A stretch of 64,000 nucleotides of DNA. Origin: Adiantum capillus-veneris. Its lineage: Eukaryota > Streptophyta > Polypodiopsida > Polypodiales > Pteridaceae. The notes under the pieces were generated by a model. That model was given only the letters and a program-made list of their open reading frames with translations, was not told the DNA's origin and made no database searches. Below, in pieces: positions 27,360 through 40,661 of the stretch. A program made the translations under genes and the position numbers. How positions within the stretch are numbered: the first letter of the stretch is position 1; each line of letters opens with the position of its first letter. The stretch covers positions 151,120,293 to 151,184,292 of the forward strand of contig CM043958.1 of NCBI GenBank assembly GCA_014529385.2, written 5' to 3'.

Positions 27360-30152
27360 TCAAGTCACTGTGGGTTCCATTTCAAAGGCTTCAAGATACA
27401 ATTGTAATAGCTGAGGTGAATCAAGCAATTCAGACTCCTCCATCCATTTGGCATCTAATGATGGATAGTTCTTGAACTTCACCAAATAGTGTCTTGCAAC
27501 CTTTTCTCTAACCTTTCTTTCTTTATGTGCCAATATCTGTTCAGGAACAAGGATTTCATCCAATTCTTCCACTTCGGGTTGTTCCTCATCAAGCATATTC
27601 TCTGGCACATCACCAACAAAGGGCCTTAGAAGGCTGACATGAAAAGCATTATGTATTTTCCAGCCTTCTGGTAGCTTTAACCTGTAAGCTACATCGCTGA
27701 TCTTTTCTGAAATTTGAAAAGGACCATAATATCGCATACTGAGCTTAGGAAACAAGTGTTCCTTGCCTTTCCTTTTCCTTAACCTGGCCTTTTCAAAGCG
27801 CAAAAGTACCCAATCACCAAGTGAAAATACAAGTTCACGACGGTGACGATCAGCAGCTTTCTTTTGCTTAGCCCGAGTCTTCTCAAGAGCAATCTTTATC
27901 TTCCTGTATGTTTCATCCATATCTTGCACATACTTGTCTGCCTCAAATATCTTGTCCTTAGTCTGCAAAATGGGCGGGACTTTCTTTCCTCCTTCTACTA
28001 TCTCAAATGGTGCCTTATCTGTTGACGTATGCATAGTGTTATTGTAAGCATATTCAACCAATGGGAGATGGTGTTCCCAAGTTGCCTTGTGCTTTGAGAC
28101 ATAACATTTGAGCAGGTCCAAGATAGTAGAATTTGCCTCTTCTGACTGTCCATCAGTTTGCGGATGAAACGAAGAAGAGAACTTGAGCGTAGTGCCCATG
28201 TTCTCAAACAATGCCTTCCAGAAAAGACTCGTCATACGTGGATCCCTGTCACTGACAATTGACTGAGGCATCCCATGATATTTAAAGATATTGCTCATGA
28301 ATATCTTGACCATGTGTTCTGGCTTTATCTTCTTTCTAACAGGAATGAAATGGACCTGCTTACTGAACCTACAAATGATAGTCCAAATCCCATCATTTCC
28401 TGTTTGCGTCCTTGGAAGATCAAAGATAAAGTCCATTGCTATACTTTCCCATGGCCTATCAGGGATCGGCAATGGCTGCAACAATCCCGGTTGCTTTTGT
28501 CTGTCAAATTTGACTTTTTGGCATACTAAGCATGATCTTACAAATGTGTCAACATCTTGACGCAAAGCTGGCCAATAGAAGAATGCCTCAACCCCTTTCA
28601 CTGTCGCATCAATTCCACGATGCCCAGCATAAGGTGGAGCATGACTTTCCATCAAAATCTTTCGCCGTATCTGTTTAGTAACGCATAACTTTCCATGCAT
28701 CATGAGAAAGTCATTCTTAAACATATAGTGCTCATGATGTTGCCCATCAACAAGCTGGTCATAGATCCTTGCAAAATCTGAATCTTCAGCATATTGTGTC
28801 TTCATTTCGTCTAGTTCACAATGGTACGGAATTGACACTACTGAAATTTGGGGCTTTCGTGACAACGCATCAGCCACCACGTTCTTTTTCCCTTGCACAT
28901 GCACAATCTGAAAATGGAACATTGACAAGATGTTTGCCCATCGCATGTGCTTCTCAGACAACTTCGTCTGTGTAAGAAAATATCGCAAGGTTTGATGATC
29001 CGTTTGGACAACAAAATCAGCCCCTAGCAAATAGTGTTTCCAACTAGTGAGAGCATGAATTATTGCCAGCAATTCTTTCTCATAGACTTGCAAGTTCCTT
29101 TCAGTCTTCAAAAGAATTCTGCTCTCATATGCGACTACTTGGCCATTCTGCATTAGAATTGCACCAAGACTATGGCCACACGCATCACATTGAACCACAA
29201 AAGGTTTAGAAAGATCTGGCAAAATAATTACCGGATCTGAAGTCAGCTTCTCTTTCAAGTGTTTGAACGCTAAAATTTCCTTGGCTGTCCACTTGAAAGT
29301 AACTCCTTTTCCTTGCAGTGCATGGAGTGGAGAAGCAATCTCAGCAAAATTTCGGATGAACCTCCTGTAATAGGAACATAAGCCTAGAAAGCTTCGAATG
29401 TCATGTACGGACTTCAAGTCTGGCCATGACCTAATTGCTTCCACTTTAGCGGGATCCATGCGTACCCCATCCTTTGAAACAATGTGCCCAAGGAAGTGAA
29501 TCTCTTGCAAAAAGAACTCACTTTTCTTCGCATTAATGAGTAGCCTATTCTTGCGTAGCTCATTGAAAACTGCGGTCAAGTGATCCCTATGCTCCTCTTC
29601 AGACTTTGAGTAGACAATCATGTCATCAAAGAAGGTACCCACGAAGTTTCTATGTGGTCTAAAAATTCTGTCCATCATTCTATTAAATGTGGCAGGAGCA
29701 TTTGTGAGACCAAATGGCATGACAAGAAACTCATAGAGACCAAATGTTGTCCTGAACGCAGTCTTATGGACATCTTCTGGTCTAATGCGTATCTGATGAT
29801 ACCCGCTCTTTAGGTCTATTCTTGTAAACAATGACGCTCCCTCAAGCCGATCAAGAATGTCATCTATCCTCGATATGGGGAACCTGTTCTTGATAGTATT
29901 CTTATTCAAGGCGCGATAGTCAATGCACATGCGCCATGAACCATCCTTCTTCTGCACTAAGAGTACAGGCCAACAAAAAGGGGATGAACTGGGCTGAATC
30001 AGCCCCTTCTCTAAAAGCTCGTTGACCTGACCCATAATCTCTTTCTGCTGGGCTGCACTAACCCTGTATGGTGGTCTATTCGGTGGACTAGAACCTGGCA
30101 CAAGATCTATGGTATGATCCTCAGGTCTCTTAGGAGGTAACTCCCCTGGCAA
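27360..30152 (-). CDS. B2 pol: RT, RNase H, integrase, chromodomain
   Basis: Open for 930 codons and the most complete pol of family B. RT spans about residues 5-240, with [34 protein letters not shown] and the catalytic FFDD at 174-177. RNase H follows (VVQCDACG, YEKELLAIIHALTSWKHYLL, VVADALSRKP). The integrase H2C2 finger begins near residue 505 (AGHRGIDATVK, then CLVCQ), and its core shows AMDFIFDLP, VSDRDPRMTS and TDGQSEEAN. A chromodomain-like end (HYLVKFKNYP) completes the frame. The ATG at 30152 is internal; the true polyprotein starts in gag. Upstream protease and gag are interrupted, so expression would need readthrough. Confidence 0.93.
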   Translation of the reverse strand: MPGELPPKRPEDHTIDLVPGSSPPNRPPYRVSAAQQKEIMGQVNELLEKGLIQPSSSPFCWPVLLVQKKDGSWRMCIDYRALNKNTIKNRFPISRIDDILDRLEGASLFTRIDLKSGYHQIRIRPEDVHKTAFRTTFGLYEFLVMPFGLTNAPATFNRMMDRIFRPHRNFVGTFFDDMIVYSKSEEEHRDHLTAVFNELRKNRLLINAKKSEFFLQEIHFLGHIVSKDGVRMDPAKVEAIRSWPDLKSVHDIRSFLGLCSYYRRFIRNFAEIASPLHALQGKGVTFKWTAKEILAFKHLKEKLTSDPVIILPDLSKPFVVQCDACGHSLGAILMQNGQVVAYESRILLKTERNLQVYEKELLAIIHALTSWKHYLLGADFVVQTDHQTLRYFLTQTKLSEKHMRWANILSMFHFQIVHVQGKKNVVADALSRKPQISVVSIPYHCELDEMKTQYAEDSDFARIYDQLVDGQHHEHYMFKNDFLMMHGKLCVTKQIRRKILMESHAPPYAGHRGIDATVKGVEAFFYWPALRQDVDTFVRSCLVCQKVKFDRQKQPGLLQPLPIPDRPWESIAMDFIFDLPRTQTGNDGIWTIICRFSKQVHFIPVRKKIKPEHMVKIFMSNIFKYHGMPQSIVSDRDPRMTSLFWKALFENMGTTLKFSSSFHPQTDGQSEEANSTILDLLKCYVSKHKATWEHHLPLVEYAYNNTMHTSTDKAPFEIVEGGKKVPPILQTKDKIFEADKYVQDMDETYRKIKIALEKTRAKQKKAADRHRRELVFSLGDWVLLRFEKARLRKRKGKEHLFPKLSMRYYGPFQISEKISDVAYRLKLPEGWKIHNAFHVSLLRPFVGDVPENMLDEEQPEVEELDEILVPEQILAHKERKVREKVARHYLVKFKNYPSLDAKWMEESELLDSPQLLQLYLEAFEMEPTVT

Positions 30153-30715
30153 AGAGTCCGAAAAACAATCACTGAAACCACTCCCCTGTCTTTATCTAAG
30201 GTAGACAAATTATATACAACTTGAGGTACTTCTTTTGCAAAGATCAAGTACCCAGAAAGATGATTCTTTATTACAAATGAAATAGCAGAAGCAAAAACAA
30301 CTGGAACAGACTCGCCTTTAAGCTTTACATCAAGGACATGAGTCTTTCCTCTATGTACAAGGGTAATCTTTTTGTTGTAAGTATCCACCATAGCATGCAA
30401 CCTGTAACACCATGGGATACCCAATAACACATCACAGCCCTCAAGCGGCATAATATGAAATTCTTCCGTATCCACATAGCTCTGAATGTGCAGATGAAGC
30501 TTTCCCAGAATGGGAGTAACAGGCTCTGAATGTCCTGGGCATGCCAAACCGGCTTCGCCTGTCATACCCATCTCCTCTGCACGAATGCCCAACTTTGATG
30601 CCAATTCTGGTGATATGAAATTTGCACGGGCTCTTGGATCAAAGAAAACCAGCACTGTCTGGTCTCTAACTTTGCCCCAAGCTCTGCATAGCTCCGTGGC
30701 ATCTGTGTTTGGCTA
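30107..30715 (-). pseudogene. B2 protease region
   Basis: Retropepsin-like stretch with [19 protein letters not shown]. The active-site position reads D-P-R, where B1 and B3 have D-P-G and most families D-S/T-G. GCDVLLGIPW marks its C-terminal motif. A TAG at about 30715 (K in B3) separates it from gag, and a frameshift near 30175 separates it from RT. Confidence 0.82.
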
Positions 30716-32299
30716 ATCTCCAACCAAATCTTGAACAAGTCCTGCACTCGGCTTTGGCTTCTTCCCTTTATGGTCTGACTTGTCATCCTTATCCTGTGAC
30801 TTCTTCTGTGGGCACTCATTTGCAAAGTGTCCTTCCTGTTCACAAATGTAGCATTTCTTGGCCTCCCTAAGAGCTTTCCTTTCTTGAAAAGTTTTGCCAG
30901 AAAAATGCCTTTTTTGTCCTTGTCCTCGTTCCGAAGAAGATTTAGACTGCTTCTTGAGTGGAGGGCTTCTTTGCAGGAGACTCAGAAGGCTTTGCTGCAA
31001 CATTGCCCTTGGCTGAAAACTGTTTGCCCTGGGCCCCTTTCTTGTGGCTATTAAATCCATCGGAATCTCCATTCGACAGATTGTTGGCCACTCTTGCATT
31101 CTCTATCAATTGAAACATATTCATGACAGTAGTCTTTGTGCAGTAGTCCCTGATTTTCTTGGGCAATCCGCAACAATACTTCTCAATTTGTTCTGAGAAA
31201 GGCACAAACCTGTAAGAGGTGACTGGCAATAGTGTGGCCCAAAACCGTTTATTGTACTCTTCCAGATCCGCACACTGTTTAGCATTCAACTTGTGCCATT
31301 CCGTCATTACATCCACTTCAAAAGTGTTTGTCAACCATGCAGGCGCAAAAAGTTGTTTGAATTGGACCCACGTTGTTGGGGCTTGACCGTGGTTCAACAA
31401 TGCGGTCCACCATTGGAGCGCATTCCCTTTCAAGAAAGTGGCAGCCTTGCTTATCTTTGAAGATTCCGTGAAGTTGCCTCCAGCATAAGCTGCATTGAAC
31501 TGTTGTATAAAGGTCAAAGCCTTTAATTGGTCCTCAGTTCCTCTGAAAGTTTCAAACTTCACTCCCTACCCACCTTCCTTGTAATCCTTAGGCTGAGTCA
31601 AAGGAGCCACATTATCATAAACAGGTGCCTGTAGCAGTGGTGCTCCATGAGTGTTCATTCGAGCACTCGCATCAACTGTTTTCCCTGTCATATCTGCATT
31701 TTGTACGTATGGCTGCGAAAAACCAGCCATACCAAATTGTGTTCCAGGCACTCGAAACTGGCCATAGGCACCGTGAAAACCTGGTTGGACACCCATGTTC
31801 GAGTACATAGGGTTACCCATGCCTGTTTGCATTGTCCCGAACACATTCCCTTGCATATAACCTGTGGAAGGTCCAGCCATAGCTTGAAACACTGAACCAC
31901 CTCCAAAATAACCAGGATAAGTATTAGGTAATGGAAGGGTTTGACGCATAGCCTGTTCATTGCTCCCTTGACCATTCACAAACGGTTCCTGTCCAGCTAA
32001 AGCAAGCTGCTTTGGATAATTGGACACCGCTAGTTGCTCAACCACATGGGCTTTCCCTCGAGCATCATGAGTCCTCTGCGCATTGGAAATCTCCTTTTCC
32101 TGCAACGGCTCAGTCATGCCCTGTGTAGGAGGCTGAAAACCCTGTGTCGGAGCCTGTAAGAATTCCTGCATCCTTGGGTTGTTAGCCAACGCAGTTGAGT
32201 TCTAAACAACCTGTCCTCTTCTTGAAGAGTTGAAGGAATTTTCTCTGTGCCATGTGAGGAAGATCCCTCTTCAGGTACTTGGTCTCTCTTCTCTGCCAT
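30716..32299 (-). pseudogene. gag: B2 gag, broken
   Basis: Begins MAEKRDQVPEEGSSSHG at 32299. The frame shifts near 32190, meets a TAG near 31564 (in the KEGG...VKF segment that is open in B1 and B3) and shifts again near 30945. The capsid core is clear (TFIQQFNAAYAGGNF, LQWWTALLNHGQ), as is the CCHC knuckle (C-YI-C-EQEG-H-FANE-C, about 30800-30855). Confidence 0.85.
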
Positions 32300-32366
32300 A
32301 TCGACAAGCTCTGTGTTGCTTTCACCCACAACAATCCACGCTGCACTTTTTGAAGAAAAAGTGACT

Positions 32367-32384
32367 ATCCCGTCGATGGAACCA
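32367..32384 (-). promoter_or_regulatory. B2 primer binding site
   Basis: The minus strand reads TGGTTCCATCGACGGGAT immediately after the 5' LTR. It is not the iMet site. It shares TGGTTCC with B1 and TGGTTCCATCGAC with B3. Confidence 0.6.
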
Positions 32385-33920
32385 AATAACCGGCCCGTAC
32401 AACGTAGAGGGCGGTACTATTTCAATTACCTGTTAACTTTACACAGAATTCTGAGAAGGGAAGAGAACACAGTTGCGTCCAACGACTAGAATGTCACTGC
32501 GCACACGAGACCGACACCCTGTAGGCCCCAAAGACTTGCGCCCCTTTCGGTATTTCTTTATTCTAATTAAGGTAGACGATCCGACCACTTAGCACAAGCT
32601 TTCACAAAGCTGTCCAAACCTGGCGAGGGCTGAAAACGTAGGTTTTCGACCGGATTCCGACAGCATAACGGCGCAAAAACCCCTGTAGGTCAAAAACACC
32701 TGTCTAGGACGGATTCCCTTGATATTTGGAAGCTTTCTAGTGAGCTGTCACAGAAATTCAGCGGGCTGTAATTCTCTGTTTTTTACTGCCGGGAGCCCAA
32801 AAGCCTGTACACGCATCCCAAGGCTCTCACGAGGCTCCCCCGATGTTCCCTTGCAGTTTAGGTACGAAACCCTAAACGTGCAGAAAAACACAGCAGGCTG
32901 TAACTGTTTCGGATCGTTTTAAGCGGAGCGAACACGCCTACGCATGTCCCAAGGGCTCCCGCACGCAATGGGACAGTTCCCCTGTGAATTGGACGAGTTT
33001 TCAAGCGAGAAAACTCTCCAAACTCGCAATCTTTTGTGATGGAACTGTGCGTACCTGTGGGGGATTAGCAATTAGCTAATCCGGTTCCTGTTCAGAAGGC
33101 TCTTGCCTTGGCAAACGCGCATAAACCCCCAGAACTGTTCATAGGTCAAATGAGAAGCCCACTAGTGGGTCATAACATACTGTACGTAGGGGAGAAAGAG
33201 AGCAGTATGTAGTGTGCGGGGCATCACTCCCGTCACCATACTGTGCATAGAGGGCAAGGTAAGCATTCCATAGCTTCTGTACCTGCTACAATCCACTTGA
33301 GGCTGAGAATGGCGTCCCCTTTGTTGATATGCAGCTCGTTTTTGCCTCCCAGTGGCAGAATTGCTCACAGGCTGACACGTCGCCTAGTTTCCGAGTTTGG
33401 GCTTTCCCTGCTAAAAATATCTCAACTGGTGCGTCAGTTGACTTGGCAGTAGAGCAATAAAATGTTCCCCTTGTCATTGTAGAGCTAATGACGCGAACAC
33501 ATTTTCCGGTCAAAAATAGCAGTTCCCTAAATTTTAGGAGATGCTTCCATGGCGTCCCTATCGGTCTCCTGACCATCATTGAAGACTACCATTTGACCAA
33601 CATCTACAATGTGGGTTAATTTACTGGCCCCTTTCAACTTATAAAGTTGTAGTCACTTGACGAGTGGCCCAAATTCCAGTTTGGCGCACACGAGCTTCCA
33701 TAATCATCAGAATTCAGTGCTAACTGGCCCGGGCAGTCCTTATCTGACCGACCTAGATCCCTGATGTGAGAAACCCATTTGGTTGCAGCCGTTTCACACT
33801 GGCCATGCAATGTCCACTTGCACCTTTTCAAGGGTTTTGGGACAAACAAGTAAAAATAAAATAAATATATCTAATACTTATTTACGGAAGGCAACAGGAA
33901 AAATACACCTCCTGGTGACA
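32385..33920 (-). repeat. B2 5' LTR
   Basis: A 1536-bp partner of 25509-27049. The ends are fixed by the primer site on one side and the GAGAC duplication on the other. Open frames within it, and the tail of the LINE ORF that runs into 33878-33920, are not genes. Confidence 0.92.
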
Positions 33921-36900
33921 GAGACCCCCCGAGGTCGTGGACGTCTGGAACTGCCAAGTTCAGTGGCTCTGTCAAGCAGTGTACCTCTAGTTCGAGTAGG
34001 GTGTAATGACTGCTCCGTTTGCTCTCCTCTGTCTGGTGTAAAGAACTCTGTGATTCGTCTATGAGAGTGTCTTTCCCCTGATGTCCTCAGCAAGCTGTCT
34101 CTAAGTCTGCGCAGCTCTAGCAGGAACAATCCGAGACACTTCTGATCCTTACCTCTCATGACTCTAGAAAAAGATCCGAACCCTTCTCTGAATAGGAAGT
34201 GGAAGCGTCCGCGTATCTCATAGTATGCCGGGCAGTGGCATGTGTAGTGCAGCTCTGTCTCTAGCTCTAAGTTACATAGGTGACATATCCTGGCTCCTGC
34301 CGGCACCCCTCGAAATCGGCCAGTCTCGATCTGGAGCTGATGTGAGGATGTCCGTATCTGTCCAATAGCGCATCTTATCCCATGAGATAAGTGTGTATCC
34401 ATGTATGTTGGCCTAGTCACAAAGCCGTTCTCCGTGAGTTGGAGAAGACGCTCTCTGTAGAAGGCCATCTTCGTGACCAACTCTTGTGTCGGCTGTATCC
34501 ATGTGCTCCTGGTATTTAGCTGAATCAGATCCTGACGTATGAGCCTGGTGATCTGTGTCCGTGTGAGGGACAAGAAGGGTGCATCCAAGGAGTATTGAAG
34601 CGGAGGTAGTCTGTCCATGTTGAGACCATGCGACTGGAACCATGATGCCATCTGTCCATACCAACATGCTGTATCGCCTTGTAGAGCTAGTTGTCGAGAT
34701 GACTCCAGGGCAAGCTGAGCGTATCTGTCTCTGAGGAGATCCCATAGACCGTGCATAAAGGAAATTGATCTCGTCAGTGCCTCCACCACGAGGGGAGGGG
34801 GGGGGGGGGGGGGCAACTAGCTGGGCTCGGATAATCTCATGTGGTACTGAGGCCTTAGCCCGAATCATCCGAGCGATCATAGAGACCAGAGGCCTCTCCA
34901 TACATCTCCATCCATCTGTGTTGCCAGATCTCCCATGGTGGTCTACTGAGGGTCCCCATACCTGAACTCCATAGAGCATAGCTAGAGTCACTAGAGTGTC
35001 AAAGAGCCAAAGCTTTGTTCGCGGTTCCTGAAACTGAGCCTGCGAACACATCCTCTCCAGTCCTCCCAAAGCTACATATGCTCTCGTTAGTCTAGTCTCT
35101 GATGCTCTCCTTAGTGAAAATACCGGTCCACCGAATACTACCCCAAGATAGGTATATGCATCTGTGTACTCCACAGTCTCCTGGCCATACATAAATGTGG
35201 GTGCCGACCTCCTGACCCACTGTGGTGTGGTGTTGAACACCATAACCTTGGTGTTCCCCAGATTGACCGACAATCCACTGTCACGAGCAAATGTATGCAG
35301 AGCATCCAAATGACGCTGCATCCCCTCTGGGGAGTCTGAAATCAGCACAATATCATCAGCATATAGTAACAGCGGAATCCATGTCCCTGCTAGCTGAGCC
35401 CCCCTGTCCCCCTGCCGCTCTACATAGTCTGAAAACTCATCCACATACATCCCAAAAAGAGTCGGGGATAGTGGGCATCCCTGCTTTACTCCAATAGTGG
35501 AGTGGACCATGTCAGACATTCCCTTAGTGGTGCGTACCCGCCCCATCACTGTCCTGTATAGAGCCAGAATACCCCATATCAGCTCTGTAGGCACACCCAT
35601 GTCTTGTAGTCTGTGTATAAGTCTGGCTCTCGGCACTGTGTCAAAAGCTTTGCGGAAATGCACAAAGCTACAATAGATTCTCTTGCCATGGTGTCTACCC
35701 TCCTCAATTTTTAGCTCTGAGTGTCAGAATATGGTCAAGAGGGACAAACCTCTCTTGAAACCTGCTTGCCCTGGTGCTCTTATTCCCTCTCGCTCTGCCC
35801 ATCTACTCAGCTCCTGCTCAAGAACGGATGCATACAACCTAGCTAATGTGTGGCCAACCATGATGGTGCGATAATTCGCGGGAATCATGGGATCTCCTGA
35901 CTTGAAAATAGGCACAATCGTAGACATACTCCAGGTCTCCGGGAAGCCTTCATACATGGCTCGATTAAACATCATAGCCAAGAGCTTTGCAAGCATATCC
36001 CTGGCATGGATGAAGTGCTCTGCTACCAGACCATCATGATCATGCGCTCTCCTTGTCTTCATCCTGTCAATGGCTTTCCTTACCCTCTCGCAGTAAAGAA
36101 AGAACATGTCTTTGGGCATGTCTCTAGTGGGTCCGGCAGAGGTGGTTGCCCTGATGCTGTGTAGAGAGATGTGGCATATTCCCCCCATGTCTCAGTGGAG
36201 GTGACCGCGGGCGGCGGTGAGTGCTCGTGGAACAGCCTCCATGCTTCGCTTGAGTCCTGACTTATAAATAGCTGATATAGATCCCGCTCTAGCTGAGATA
36301 GATAGGCCCTTTTCTTTCGTCGCACTAGGTGGCGAAAGATAATCCGTGATTGTCTATGTGTGGTAATACCCGTGAGCACTTCCCTCTGTAGTTTGATCCT
36401 CGTCTCTCTGCACTCCTCATCCTACCAACTGTTCTGGGGCATGTTCCCAGATCGTCTCCGTGTGGGCTGGCTGTGGGGGTATGCCTCTGATGCTGCATCA
36501 TGGAGCTTCTTTGTCAATATCTGAGTGAGTTCATCTAGTGGCCGTCCCGGCTCCTGGGTGCATAGCTGCCTGTATATCTCATCCATATACACAGAATCTG
36601 TCTCCCTCATGAAGGTATACCGAGCGTGTGTGGGGACCTCTCCTAATGGAGCTGTGCTGAACTGAAAGGTCAGGGTGAAAGATACGATAGCATGATCAAC
36701 TGCTACTCCAACTGGCCTAGTGCCCACGATGAAATCCTGAAAGAATGGAATGAGACCTGGTTGGGCCATAACATAATCCACTGTGCTCGCACCATGTCGG
36801 TGTGGAAAGCAAGTAAAACCTCCAGCTGTCGAAAATCTTTGTAGGCCATTGTCTGGATAGACCCATCTCTGTGACGTCCAGCTCCCTGAGCATCTCTTCG

Positions 36901-37382
36901 GAAGTATCATAAAATATTGTTTGGTGGTGGGCAGTCCTAGCATTGAAATCCCCTAGTATGATAATGTCACCATCCTTGGAAAACTCCCATATGTCATTAT
37001 CCAAAATAGCAAAGGGGGATTGTCCTCTAGGTGATGCATATACTGACGTACTAGGAGGAAAATAACAAATGGCAATGTAGAGGTATCTGCCCGTCTCTGC
37101 CCTGAGCCTCACCCACGTGTACCTATCCTTGCATGCTATATATATCATTGGCTGCAGTTCCTCTTCGAACAGAACTGCCACTCCCCCTGAGCCCCGTCCT
37201 CGATGCTCCAATCTGGTCTCTTGTCTGCAGGCTCTCTCCCATCTATATCCGCTCACCTGTGGCATGGATTGTCCCGGTGCTTGATGCGTCTCAGAGTAGA
37301 AAATGATGTCTCTCCCTGTGAAGCTATCCTCAAAGGCCCCTACATCAAGACAGAGTGACCCGTTACAATTCCAGGTTGCCAT
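33921..37382 (-). pseudogene. LINE L1 ORF2: endonuclease and reverse transcriptase
   Basis: ORF2 starts at 37382 (MATWNCNGSLCLDVGAFEDS). The AP-type endonuclease shows WNCNG, the catalytic Glu in SETHQ, DIIILGDFNART, GASTVDYVMAQ and VDHAIV. RT follows with NYRTIMVGHTLARLYA, GVKQGCPLSPTLFGMYVDE and catalytic LLLYADDIVLISDSPEG (about 35350). A CCHC knuckle (C-HL-C-x7-H-x4-C near 34230-34280) is near the C-terminus. Frameshifts fall near 36850, 36400, 36150, 35700 and 34815. A run of 17 G's at 34797-34813 causes the last one. B2 removes the final ~45 codons to 25374-25503. Not functional. Confidence 0.88.
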
Positions 37383-37412
37383 CTTTAGTGTGGTCCCATA
37401 GGTCTCGCACCG

Positions 37413-38105
<693 letters not shown>

Positions 38106-38301
38106 AATGAAATGAAATGTTATATTAACGTCTTCAAAAGGCCAAAGTGACCTATGAGACCCGAGAGTTACAAGGTGGTGGATCTGATACAAAGTCAGAG
38201 TAACAAAATAACAACAGTACAAAACAAAGATATATACTATGGGATCCTAGATTGGTCGATGTGAACTAAGCAAAAATGGGCGGCTTGCTGGGATAGCTGA
38301 A

Positions 38302-40628
38302 TCACAGGAGATCTAGCATCGGTCGTTGGCGGATCTCATCAATCTCCTCCATGGTTAGAAGTCTGACCGGGCGTCGTGCATGCCTGGCCAGAGTGCTCCG
38401 AATCTTCTGACGTAGCCTCCGTCGATGCTGTGTAGTCCTCCGCAGTCGTGGGCGCCTGGATTTCCCCAGTTCAGTCGCTCAGTCGATCAATGTGCCTCTG
38501 GTGTGAGACGAGGGGGGGCTCTGCTGTGGGAGTGGCTCTTGCGGCTGTCCCGTGTCTGCTCTGAAGAAGTCTGTGATCCGTCTTTGAGACTGGCTAGCCT
38601 CGCCACTCATCAGGCTATCTCTGTGTCTGCGCAGCTCGAGCAAGAACAAACCCAGGTATCTCTGATCCTCGTATCCCATGACTCTTGAGAGTGGTCCAAA
38701 ACCCTTTCTAAACAAGCAGTGGAAGCGGCCTCGTATCTCGTTGTAGACGGGGCAGCGGCATGTATAATGCAACTTTGTTTCAGGCTCCATGTCACACAAG
38801 GGGCATGTCCTGGCCTCTGCTGGTACTCCGCTGTATCTCCCAGTCTCAATCCGCAGCTGGTGAGAAGATGTGCGTAATTGGCCAATAGCACATCGTATCC
38901 CATGAGACAAGTGGGTGTCCATGTATCTGGGTCTCGTCACAAAACCATCCTCCGTAAGCTGGAGAAGATGGTCTCTGTAGAAAGCCATCTTTGTGCCCAA
39001 TTCCTGTGTTGGCTGTATCCATGTCCTTTTGGCGTGTAGCTTGGTTAGGTCCTGGCGGATGAGCTTGGTGATCTCTGACTGTGTAAGAGTGAGAGATGGT
39101 GCATCCAATGAGTACTGGAATTGTGGCAGCCTATCTATGCTGAACCCATGCGCCTGAAACCATGATGCCATCTTCCCATACCAGCATGTTGTATCTGCTT
39201 GCATGGCTAATTGTCGAGAGGACTCAAGTGCAATGCGGGCATATCTGTCTCTAGGAAGTTCCCATGTGCGGTTTATGAAGGAGACTGATCTGGTGAGCGC
39301 CTCAACCACTAGTGGGGGGGCCGCTAGCTTTGCTCGGATAATGACCCGTGGTACTAATGCCTTGGCTCTAATGAGCCGCGAGATCATAGAGATGAGAGGT
39401 TTCTCCATGTTCCCCCATCCATCTGTGCGACCCGGCCTCCCGTGGTGATCCAATGAAGGTCCCCATATCTCAGCTCCATAGAGCAATGCTGAAGCCACCA
39501 AAGTGTCAAAGAGCCAGAGCTTCGTCCGGGGCTCCTGAAACTGAACCTGCGAACACATCTTCTCCAATCTACCCAATGCTGCGTGGGCTCTAGTCAGTCT
39601 GGTCTCTGCTGCTCTTCTGAGTGAGAATGCATGTCCGCTAAAAAACTACTCCAAGGTAAGTGTAAGCATCTGTGTACTCCACAGTCTCATGGTCGTATGT
39701 GAATGTAGGTGCTGACCTCCTGATCCACTGTGGGGTGGTATTAAACACCATAACCTTGGTTTTAGGTTGCTAGACAAACCACTTTCGTGGGCAAACCTAT
39801 GCAAAGCATCCAATTGATGTTGCATTCCCTCTGGAGATTCGGAGATCAACACTATATCATCAGCATATAACAAAAGTGGAATCCATGTCCCAACCAACTG
39901 TGCACCTCTATAACCATCGCTCTCAATGTAGTCAGAAACCTCATCCACATACATACCGAAAAGAGTAGGAGAGAGCGGGCAGCCCTGCTTCACCCCAATA
40001 CTGGAGTGAACCGGTGTAGAAAGTCCCTCAGGGGTGCGTACATGCCCTACTACTGATCTGTACAATGCCATGATCTCCCAAATGAGCTCTTTGGGTATTC
40101 CCATTTCGTGTAATCTGCGCATCAATCTAGCTTTGGGTACTGTGTCAAAAGCTTTGCGGAAGTCCACAAAGCTACAGTAGATCCGTCTCCCATGAGATCT
40201 GTCCTCCTCGATGATGGCCTTGAGTGTCAAGATATGGTCAACAGTACAGAAGCCTCTCTTGAACCCTGCCTGCCCAGCTGCAGGCATTCCTTCCCTCTCT
40301 GCCCATCTACTCAGCTGTTGCTCAAGAATGGATGCATACAACCGTGCCAGTGTGTGTCCAATCATGATAGTGCGATAATTCCCAGGCTCCATGGGGTCTC
40401 CTGACTTGAAGATAGGTACAATCGTAGATAGGCTCCAAGTGTCCGGTAGGCCCTCACACATGGCACGATTAAACATAACTGCTAGAAGCTTTGCTAGTAG
40501 GTCTTTGGCATGCATGAAATGCTCAACGACTAAGCCATCATGATCATATGCTCGCCCAGTCCTCATTCTGTCAATGGCTTTCTTCATCATCTCAGCGGTG
40601 AAAAAAGCACATGTGTGTGGGCATGGAT

Positions 40629-40661
<33 letters not shown>

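Larger units (their letters stand above)
25509..33920 (-). mobile_element. Complete Ty3/gypsy family B element B2
   Basis: An 8412-bp element with two LTRs (25509-27049 and 32385-33920). It is flanked by the 5-bp duplication GAGAC (25504-25508 and 33921-33925) inside the 3' coding end of LINE L1. Pol is open over 930 codons, whereas gag and protease have stops. The terminal bases at the LTR 3' ends are TA or TT rather than CA, a departure from the TG...CA rule. Confidence 0.93.

Noticed and set aside
33878-33920. C-terminal extension of LINE L1 ORF2
   Set aside because: These bases belong to the B2 LTR; the true end of L1 ORF2 lies at 25374-25503 on the other side of B2.
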